Below are positions 1 through 6,280 of a DNA stretch of 64,000 nt, in pieces (within the stretch, counting starts at the first letter, position 1; the number at the start of each line of letters is the position of its first letter). The stretch is from Sphingomonadales bacterium UBA2369 (lineage in GTDB: Bacteria; Pseudomonadota; Alphaproteobacteria; Sphingomonadales; Sphingomonadaceae). The position numbers and the translations under genes were made by a program. Location: contig DDTH01000019.1 in NCBI GenBank assembly GCA_002344055.1, forward strand, positions 1 through 64,000, written 5' to 3'. The notes beneath the pieces were generated by a model. It had not been told where the DNA came from and did not search any database. It worked only from the letters and a program-made list of their open reading frames with translations.

Positions 1-690
1 GAGTTCATGGAGAAGCATTCGGTCGCCCGCCTGATCGGCGCGCCGCCGGGCTATGTCGGCTATGAGGAAGGCGGCGTGCTGACCGAGGCCGTCCGCCGCC
101 GCCCCTATCAGGTCGTCCTGTTCGACGAGGTGGAGAAGGCGCATGGCGACGTCTTCAACATCCTGCTGCAGGTGCTGGACGACGGCCGGCTGACCGACGG
201 CCAGGGCCGCACCGTCGATTTCACCAACACGATCATCATCCTGACCTCAAATCTCGGCAGCCAGTATCTGACGGCGCTGGCCGACGATGAAGGCGTCGAG
301 AAGGTCGAGCCGCAGGTGATGGAGGTCGTGCGCGGCCATTTCCGGCCCGAATTCCTGAACCGGCTGGACGAGATCATCATGTTCCACCGGCTCAGCCAGG
401 CGAACATGGCGCCGATCGTCGATATCCAGGTCGCTCGGCTCGGCAAATTGCTCGCCGACCGCAAGATCAGGCTGGAGCTGTCGGATGCCGCCCGCGCCTG
501 GCTTGGCCGGGTCGGCTATGATCCGGTCTATGGCGCGCGCCCGCTGAAGCGCGCCGTGCAGAAATATCTGCAGGACCCGCTCGCCGACGCGATCCTGCGC
601 GGCGAGGTGCGCGACGGTCAGACGGTCAAGGTCGAGGAAGGCGAGGGCAAATTGGTGCTGGCGCCAAGCCTGGCGAAAGCCGGAAGCTGA
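1..690 (+). CDS. clpB: ATP-dependent chaperone ClpB, C-terminal part (5' truncated)
   Basis: The reading frame is open from the first base, so the gene begins upstream; 229 codons are visible. They cover the second AAA+ module of the Hsp100 disaggregase: the D2 pore loop (GYVGYEEGG), Walker B (VVLFDEVEKA), sensor 1 (LTSNLGS), the arginine-finger region (FRPEFLNRLDE) and the sensor-2 stretch GARPLKRAVQ in the C-terminal small domain. ClpB is a cytosolic hexamer that pulls polypeptides out of aggregates together with DnaK. Its TGA abuts the stop codon of the convergent sulfotransferase-like gene in a shared TGATCA, leaving no intergenic space. ClpB is preferred over ClpA/ClpC because the C-terminal domain ends without extra extensions, but the N-terminal half needed for certainty is absent. 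Confidence 0.93.
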   Translation, partial: EFMEKHSVARLIGAPPGYVGYEEGGVLTEAVRRRPYQVVLFDEVEKAHGDVFNILLQVLDDGRLTDGQGRTVDFTNTIIILTSNLGSQYLTALADDEGVEKVEPQVMEVVRGHFRPEFLNRLDEIIMFHRLSQANMAPIVDIQVARLGKLLADRKIRLELSDAARAWLGRVGYDPVYGARPLKRAVQKYLQDPLADAILRGEVRDGQTVKVEEGEGKLVLAPSLAKAGS

Positions 691-1749
691 TCAGCCGGCG
701 GCGGTCATCGTGCCGTCGCCGGCCGCCTCCAGCGCCGGGTGCGTGCCGAGCGTGCGATCGGCCCAGTGCAAAGCGGCGTCGATGCGGGCGCCGTGATGAC
801 GCAGGACGTCGTCATTCTCGCTCTCGCGCAGAGCCGGGATGAACGAGCGACCCGGCAGCTTCGCGTTCTCCCGCGCCTTGACCGCGGCCGACGCCGCCAG
901 TTCCGCCGGATTGATGCCGAGGTCCAATATGGCGTTGGCGGCCAGCGCCGCGTCGACCGGACGGGTGAACAGGGTCGCCGCATCGATCACCGAGCCGCCA
1001 TCCCAGCCTCCCCTTCGCATCGCCTCGGCAAAGATCTCCATCTGCAGATGCAGCGTGAGGACCGCGAGATGGACCGCCCGTCCGATCGGATCGTCGGTCG
1101 CGCCGATCGCCTGCCGCAACAAAGCGCCGCCGGCTCCCTGGCCCGCAAGATGCGCGGCAACCTGCGCTGTGAAAGCGAGCCGGTCCCGGCCACCGCGCAG
1201 CACGGCCAGCAGAAACGGGCGCCGTTCCATCGTGACGAAGAGCGGCCGGATCGCCGCCGGATCGGCAATCAGATCCCCGACCAGATTGTTGGCCCAGTTG
1301 GACGGCTTGATCAGGATCCGCTCGTCTGCGCGCCAGCGCCGTCGCAGCGCGGCACGAGCCCAGTCGAGCGCCGCCGCCAGGCGGGGCTCGCCCGGCGCTC
1401 CGGCCGCCTTCTTCCAGCCGGCAAGATCGACCAGCAGGTTCGGCTCCTTCAGCACGAACGCCGCGCCCGGCACGTCGAGCATCCGCGCGAGCAGGGTCGA
1501 TCCGCAGAAGGAAGTGTGGAAGATCATCCGGTCCGGACCCGCCGGTCGCACCATGTCAGCGGCGAGCACCGCGTCCAGAGGCAGGCCGATCGAGGGACCA
1601 GTGGCAAGGTCTGAACGCCCGTCGATGAAGCTTGGTCGCCGCAGCCGTTCGGCCGTCGTCGGCAGGAAGGTGAGCGTCTCGCGGCCGGCGTCCAGCGCGT
1701 GCGGCAGATAGTCAGGGTCGGACAGGACCGTCGAAAGGGTCGGGGACAT
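691..1749 (-). CDS. Sulfotransferase-like protein
   Basis: A 352-aa cytosolic protein. Residues 77-90 (FHTSFCGSTLLARML) match the 5'-phosphosulfate-binding P-loop of PAPS-dependent sulfotransferases, here in the bacterial TSFCGST form, and KEPN at about 101-104 follows as in that family. The fold would transfer sulfate from PAPS to an unknown acceptor. No TPR domain is present, unlike many sphingomonad sulfotransferases. It lies downstream of, and on the same strand as, a 2OG oxygenase gene, and next to further oxygenases and a TonB-dependent receptor, so a role in tailoring a cell-surface molecule or imported substrate is possible but unproven. A long inverted repeat lies 15 bp upstream of the ATG. 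Nucleotide specificity cannot be settled by eye, and some related proteins are annotated only as P-loop hypothetical proteins. Confidence 0.7.
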   Translation of the reverse strand: MSPTLSTVLSDPDYLPHALDAGRETLTFLPTTAERLRRPSFIDGRSDLATGPSIGLPLDAVLAADMVRPAGPDRMIFHTSFCGSTLLARMLDVPGAAFVLKEPNLLVDLAGWKKAAGAPGEPRLAAALDWARAALRRRWRADERILIKPSNWANNLVGDLIADPAAIRPLFVTMERRPFLLAVLRGGRDRLAFTAQVAAHLAGQGAGGALLRQAIGATDDPIGRAVHLAVLTLHLQMEIFAEAMRRGGWDGGSVIDAATLFTRPVDAALAANAILDLGINPAELAASAAVKARENAKLPGRSFIPALRESENDDVLRHHGARIDAALHWADRTLGTHPALEAAGDGTMTAAG

Positions 1750-1763
1750 GAAGCAAACTCACC

Positions 1764-1797
1764 TAGCGTGTTACCTCTGTAGCATGGTAATACGCTA
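1764..1797. promoter_or_regulatory. Operator-like inverted repeat upstream of the sulfotransferase-like gene
   Basis: Arms TAGCGTGTTACC (1764-1775) and GGTAATACGCTA (1786-1797) are reverse complements at 11 of 12 positions, separated by 10 bp. The repeat lies in the only noncoding gap of this small cluster, 15 bp upstream of the sulfotransferase start codon, which suits a repressor or activator site over the core promoter. No regulator gene is next to it. Confidence 0.5.
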
Positions 1798-1867
1798 ATA
1801 CAGCCCCGGTTCGTTCAGTCGCCGCCGATTTTCGACGAAGCGAGTTCGGGCCGTGCGTCGGAGCCGA

Positions 1868-2608
1868 TCAGCCCGCCTTCGTCCGGAGCCACCCCGTCAC
1901 CGCGTAGCGGCGGTAGGCGGCGGCGCGCGTGACCTCGCTCACGCTGTGCATGGCTGGCACGGCGAACAGGTTCAGACTGTTGAAACCCGGGGTCAGGCCG
2001 CGCGCGACATGACCATCCGCGCCATGGAACAACAGCAATCCGCCCCATTCGATCCGCCAGACCGGCGTCAGTCCCAGCACATAAGCTGCGCGACGGTCCT
2101 TGCCGTGGATGCTGTCGTCATGGCCGGTCAGAAAGTCCCCTGGGCTGTAGGCGGTCGCCTGCGCGTCGGCGAAGGCGATGTCGTCCGCGCCCGTCACGGT
2201 CCGCAGGAAATCGCGCGCCTCGCCCCGCGACAGCCAGGCCGCCAGCGCCGCCAGCGGATCAGCCGACGCGGCCCGCGCTTCGGCCGAATCCGGCACGCGG
2301 ATCGTCTCGAAGCGGAACTGGAAGCCGGCGCGGGCGCGCGCATAGACGGCATCGTCCAGCGCCTGGCGTTGCTCCGGCGTCATCGCCGCGCGCGTCGCCC
2401 TGTCGAGTTCGACCGCGCCGCTTTCGCTGCTCACCACCTGCCGCCAATCGGCGCGCGCCCGGAGCATCGCGTGCAGCCGCTCGGCACAATCGCCGGCGAG
2501 GAAATCCGGGATGTGCACGAACCCGTCCGCCGCGAAGGCGCGCGCCAGCGCCGCCGCGTCATGGCTGCCCAATCGGAAATCTTCCCCGCGATCCGTCACG
2601 CCGCGCAC
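1868..2608 (-). CDS. 2OG-Fe(II) oxygenase family protein
   Basis: A 246-aa cytosolic protein of the double-stranded beta-helix Fe(II)/2-oxoglutarate dioxygenase superfamily, prolyl-hydroxylase-like. The facial triad is visible as H163-x-D165 (in TGHDDS) and a distal H221 (AMHSVSEV), with R233/R234 in RRYAVTGW placed to bind 2-oxoglutarate. The core segment WGGLLLFHG and FNSLNLFAVP are conserved with the neighbouring divergent gene, showing that the two are paralogues. GTG at 2608 is taken as start; GTG at 2599 is an alternative. It precedes the sulfotransferase-like gene on the same strand. The substrate is unknown; family members hydroxylate Pro, Asp or other residues or free small molecules. 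Confidence 0.82.
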   Translation of the reverse strand: MRGVTDRGEDFRLGSHDAAALARAFAADGFVHIPDFLAGDCAERLHAMLRARADWRQVVSSESGAVELDRATRAAMTPEQRQALDDAVYARARAGFQFRFETIRVPDSAEARAASADPLAALAAWLSRGEARDFLRTVTGADDIAFADAQATAYSPGDFLTGHDDSIHGKDRRAAYVLGLTPVWRIEWGGLLLFHGADGHVARGLTPGFNSLNLFAVPAMHSVSEVTRAAAYRRYAVTGWLRTKAG

Positions 2609-2646
2609 TTGTAATGGCCCGAGAGATTGTGGGAAGTGGCGCCGCG

Positions 2647-3384
2647 ATGAGCGGCCCGATCCGATTGTTCGATATCAACCCGAAGCTGGACCGCCGGTCG
2701 CTCGCCGCCGCGTTCGCGAAGACGGGCCGCGTGCAGATCCGCGATGTGCTGACCGAGGAGACGGCGCGCAATCTCCACACCATGGTGAGCCGTCAGACGC
2801 CCTGGGGCCTGGCCTGGCATGCAGGCGCGGACGGCCCGCACAATGTGCCCGAACCCGACCTCCGGAAGATGGCGAAAGCCGAGCAGGCGGCGATCCAGCA
2901 GAAACTCTATACGGCGCTGAAGAGCCGAGACTACGGCTTCCTCTACGCGCAATATCCGATGGTCTGGGCCTATCTGCAGGGCTGGGCGCCGGGCGGCCCG
3001 CACGAGGCGGTGGTTGAACTGATCAACGACGAACCGCTCATGGCGCTGGTCCGCGACGTCACCAAGATGCGCGACCTCATCAAGGCCGACGCGCAGGCGA
3101 CACTCTATGCGCCCCATCACTTCCTCGCCGCGCATGACGACAGCCATGTCGCGGAGGGCTGGCGCGTCGCCTATGTGCTGAATCTGTGCGCCGAGGACTG
3201 GCGGCCGGAATGGGGCGGCTATCTCAATTTCTACGATGACGAGGGCGACATCATTCAGGGCTTCAGACCGCGCTTCAATGCGCTGAACCTGTTCCGCGTG
3301 CCGCAGCGCCATGGCGTGAGCTACGTGCCGCCCTTCGCGCCGCATGCGCGTTTCGCCATCACCGGCTGGTTCCGCAACAAATGA
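2647..3384 (+). CDS. 2OG-Fe(II) oxygenase family protein
   Basis: A 245-aa paralogue of the divergent oxygenase beside it. Iron ligands are H163-x-D165 (AAHDDS) and H222 (QRHGVSYV), with R235 in ARFAITGW as the likely 2-oxoglutarate anchor; WGGYLNFYDD forms the core strand. The ATG at 2647 is chosen because the conserved domain starts with SGPIRLFDINP and GGGAAGT lies upstream; an in-frame ATG at 2614 would add 11 residues but nearly touches the start of the divergent gene. The stop overlaps the next gene by ATGA, so this gene, the TPR-oxygenase and the methyltransferase form one translationally coupled operon. The substrate is unknown. Confidence 0.82.
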   Translation: MSGPIRLFDINPKLDRRSLAAAFAKTGRVQIRDVLTEETARNLHTMVSRQTPWGLAWHAGADGPHNVPEPDLRKMAKAEQAAIQQKLYTALKSRDYGFLYAQYPMVWAYLQGWAPGGPHEAVVELINDEPLMALVRDVTKMRDLIKADAQATLYAPHHFLAAHDDSHVAEGWRVAYVLNLCAEDWRPEWGGYLNFYDDEGDIIQGFRPRFNALNLFRVPQRHGVSYVPPFAPHARFAITGWFRNK

Positions 3385-5117
3385 GCGCGCTGGACATGAG
3401 CATCGCGGCGGCCCAGCGGGCGCTGGCCATTGGCGACGTGGGCGCGGCGCTGAACGTGCTCGCGGGCCTGACCGATCCGGCCGCGATCCACCTGCGCGCG
3501 CTCGCCCTGCGGCGCGCCGGGCGCAATGCCGAGGCCCGCGCCGCGTTCGAGCAGGTGCTGCCCGCCGCGCCTGACGATCCGCAATTGCTCAACAATTTCG
3601 CCAATCTGCTTCGCCAGACCGGCGAGCGCGAAGAAGCGCTGGCGCTCTACGACCGCGCGCTCGCCGCGCAGCCAGCCTATCGGGATGCCGCGTTCAACCG
3701 GGCGCTGCTGCTGGCGGAGCTTCGCCGGCTCGACGACGCCCTGGGGGCGCTTGAGGCCCTGTGCGCCACGCATCCCGGCGACGCTCGCGCCCACTCGGCA
3801 CGCGCCTCCGTGCTGCGGGAGTTGATGCGGCACGGCGAAGCGGCCGATGCCTATGAGCAGGCGATCGGCATCGAGTCCGGTCTGCCGACCGCGCTCAAGG
3901 GCCGGGCGCAGATCGCGCTGGAGCGGGGTGAAGAGGATGCGGCCGAGCGCTTCCAGCGCGCCGTCGCTTCCGATCCCGCCGATTTCGGCACGATCCACGC
4001 TTATGCGGAGGCGCTCGAGGCGGCTGGGCGGACGGACGTGACGGTGATGCTCGAGAATCTGCTGACAATCCGGCCCGACTGGGTCGAGGGCCACAGCTTG
4101 CTCGCGCGGATCAGGGCCGAGCAGGGCGATGAAGATTGCGCCGCCGCGATGCGCGAGGCCGCTTCCCGGCAACCCGGCAATCGCGATCTGGCCATCGCCG
4201 TCGCCGCGACCCTTGCCGCCGCCGAGCGGTGGGACGAGGCGGTGGCGGCGCTCCCTGCGGGCGATTCCCGACTTGCCGGGCAGCGCGCACAATATCTGGT
4301 GGAGGCGGGACAGCCGGCGCAGGCGCTTGAGCTGCTCGGCGGGGGCGAAGGTCGGCCGGACGATCTCGTCACGATCGGCCGCGCTCATTATCGGCTCGGC
4401 GACCCGCAGGCCGCCATCGCCGCGCTCGAACGTGCGGTTGCACTGGCGCCGGAGTCGATCGGCGCGTGGGGCCTGCTTGAGCTTGGCTGGCGGCTCACCG
4501 GCCACGCGCGGGCCGATTGGCTTTCGGGCCAGCCCGGACTCGTCCAGGCGCGGGACCTCGGTCTGGGAAGCGGGGAACTGATCCAATTGGCCGATCTGCT
4601 GCGGCAATTGCATCGCACCCGCGCCCATCCGATCGGCCAGTCGCTGCGGGGAGGGACCCAGACGCGCGGCCGGCTCTTCCTGCGCCAGGAACCCGAGCTG
4701 GCCCGCCTGCATGAGGCGCTGAGTGACGCGGTGGCTGCCCATATGGCGGCGCTGCCCGCGGCCGACCCGGACCACCCGCTGCTGCGCCATCGCGATACCG
4801 CCGTCGCCATTGCGGGTTCGTGGTCGGTGCGGCTCACCGCTTCCGGTTTTCACGTCAATCACATCCACCCGGGCGGGCTGCTCAGCTCGGCCTGCTATAT
4901 CAGCCTGCCGGAAACGATCGGTGATGAGGGCAGCCGGGACGGCTGGCTCGAACTGGGGCGGCCGCCGGCGGAACTGGGGCTGGCGTTGGAGCCGCTCGCG
5001 GTCATCGAGCCGAGACCAGGGCGGCTCGCTCTATTCCCCAGCTTCCTGTTCCACGGCACCCGCCCCTTCCGCGACGGCGAGCGCCTTACCGTCGCGTTCG
5101 ACGTTGTCGCGCGGTGA
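3381..5117 (+). CDS. TPR-repeat protein with C-terminal 2OG-Fe(II) oxygenase domain
   Basis: A 578-aa fusion. Residues about 1-420 are degenerate tetratricopeptide repeats (helical pairs rich in Ala, Leu and Gly; for example LLNNFANLLRQTGEREEALALYDRAL), a protein-binding scaffold. The C-terminal 130 residues are a putative 2OG-Fe(II) oxygenase of the PF13759 type: H491-V-N-H494-I-H496-P-G-G, distal H558 in FLFHGTRPF and R568. The family convention places iron ligands in the HxH/H set and the arginine on 2-oxoglutarate. The TPR part suggests a protein or peptide substrate. Start ATG overlaps the upstream oxygenase stop (ATGA), and its own stop overlaps the methyltransferase start (GTGA). No signal peptide, hence cytosolic. 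Confidence 0.82.
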   Translation: MSALDMSIAAAQRALAIGDVGAALNVLAGLTDPAAIHLRALALRRAGRNAEARAAFEQVLPAAPDDPQLLNNFANLLRQTGEREEALALYDRALAAQPAYRDAAFNRALLLAELRRLDDALGALEALCATHPGDARAHSARASVLRELMRHGEAADAYEQAIGIESGLPTALKGRAQIALERGEEDAAERFQRAVASDPADFGTIHAYAEALEAAGRTDVTVMLENLLTIRPDWVEGHSLLARIRAEQGDEDCAAAMREAASRQPGNRDLAIAVAATLAAAERWDEAVAALPAGDSRLAGQRAQYLVEAGQPAQALELLGGGEGRPDDLVTIGRAHYRLGDPQAAIAALERAVALAPESIGAWGLLELGWRLTGHARADWLSGQPGLVQARDLGLGSGELIQLADLLRQLHRTRAHPIGQSLRGGTQTRGRLFLRQEPELARLHEALSDAVAAHMAALPAADPDHPLLRHRDTAVAIAGSWSVRLTASGFHVNHIHPGGLLSSACYISLPETIGDEGSRDGWLELGRPPAELGLALEPLAVIEPRPGRLALFPSFLFHGTRPFRDGERLTVAFDVVAR

Positions 5118-6067
5118 GCGCTGACAGCGAACGGGCGGCTTGGGCCGATTATTGGCGGAGCAGCGGTACCGTTCGCCCGTCCTGCCTGCCGAACGCCAAG
5201 TCCGGGGTGGAGGCGGCGCAGCTCCGGGTCTGGACGGCATTCGCGGCCACTTTGCCCCGGCGGGCCAGGGTGCTGGATGTCGGGACGGGCGATGGCGCGG
5301 TGCTGGCTGCGCTTGCCGCCCGCCGGGATCTCGACCTCACGGGGATCGACAATTCGCCCGCGCTCCCGCGCTCCCAAAAGGGAATCAGGCTGATCGCCGA
5401 CGTTGCCGCGGAGCAACTGCCATTCGGTGACGGGCGCTTCGACGCGGTCGTGAGCCAGTTCGGCTTTGAATATTCAGACACCGCACGCGCGGCCTCGGAA
5501 TGCGGGCGCGTGCTCCGCGGCGGCGGCACGCTGCACATGATCGTCCATCATCGCGGCGGGCCGATCGTGGCGCACAACCGGTCGCGGCGAGAGGCGCTCG
5601 TCTGGGCCGTGGGCGAGTGCGACCTGATCGGGCGGGCCATGGCGCTCGCCGCGGCGCGGCGCGTCGCCGCGCTGCCGACGCCCGAAGCATTCCGGACCGT
5701 TGGTGCGGAGGCGCGCGCTCGGTTCGGGCCGGGGACGGGCGCCGACGAGCTGGCCGAGGCGGTGTGGCAGACGCTTGAGGGCGGTCGTGGACGTCCCGCG
5801 GCCGAAGTGACGGAGATGCTGCACACATTGGCGCGCCGCGCCGAGGCCGAGATGACGCGGATCGCAAGCCTGCTCGACGCCGCGCGCGATGAGCAGGGCA
5901 TTGCCGCGCTGGCGGAACAGCTACAGACTGCCGGGCTGGAGATGGCGCAACCCCTGGTCTTGTCCGAGGAGCAGGCCGCTCTACCTTTTGCCTGGCTGCT
6001 CGACGGCCGGAAGCGGGACGCCCGCCGGGGCCGCCAGGGCGCTGGCATTGCCTCACCGATGCGCTGA
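5114..6067 (+). CDS. Class I SAM-dependent methyltransferase
   Basis: A 317-aa protein with a Rossmann-fold methyltransferase core: motif I VLDVGTGDGAVLAAL (about residues 52-66), the acidic SAM-ribose strand LTGIDNS, post-motif segment FDAVVSQFGFEYS and motif III region RVLRGGGTLHMI, as in ubiquinone/menaquinone methyltransferase-like enzymes. The last 150 residues are a helical extension not seen in minimal members. Starts with GTG inside the stop codon of the TPR-oxygenase gene (GTGA overlap), so it is translated as the third gene of that operon. The acceptor is unknown; grouping with hydroxylases and a sulfotransferase-like gene suggests tailoring of the same product. Confidence 0.82.
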   Translation: MSADSERAAWADYWRSSGTVRPSCLPNAKSGVEAAQLRVWTAFAATLPRRARVLDVGTGDGAVLAALAARRDLDLTGIDNSPALPRSQKGIRLIADVAAEQLPFGDGRFDAVVSQFGFEYSDTARAASECGRVLRGGGTLHMIVHHRGGPIVAHNRSRREALVWAVGECDLIGRAMALAAARRVAALPTPEAFRTVGAEARARFGPGTGADELAEAVWQTLEGGRGRPAAEVTEMLHTLARRAEAEMTRIASLLDAARDEQGIAALAEQLQTAGLEMAQPLVLSEEQAALPFAWLLDGRKRDARRGRQGAGIASPMR

Positions 6068-6223
6068 GGTCCGGATGGCACGAGCAGGTTTCGCTCTCTA
6101 GGCCGTAACCCTTCGCACCCCGCGGGAGCTTGGACTCTGAAGCGGACCCGGACGCGCCCGTCGCGGCGCCGGGGCGCAAACCGCCGCGAGTGCTCCATTA
6201 GCCCCGCAGACCAAGCCGCCAAT

Positions 6224-6256
6224 GAAAAAGGCGGCGGGCCGAAGCCCACCGCCCTT
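6224..6256 (-). terminator. Rho-independent terminator of the TonB-dependent receptor gene
   Basis: Read on the minus strand, GGCGGTGGGC-TTCG-GCCCGCCGCC is a 10-bp stem (one G-T pair) closed by a TTCG tetraloop and followed by TTTTTCATT. It begins about 25 bp after the receptor stop codon. The plus-strand reading lacks a T-tract, so it serves the receptor gene. Confidence 0.88.
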
Positions 6257-6280
6257 CCATGCTTGCAACCGGTAAACCGA

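Noticed and set aside
1853..2614. 253-codon plus-strand frame opposite the first 2OG oxygenase
   Set aside because: The opposite strand carries a complete iron and 2-oxoglutarate site, so this frame is a shadow.
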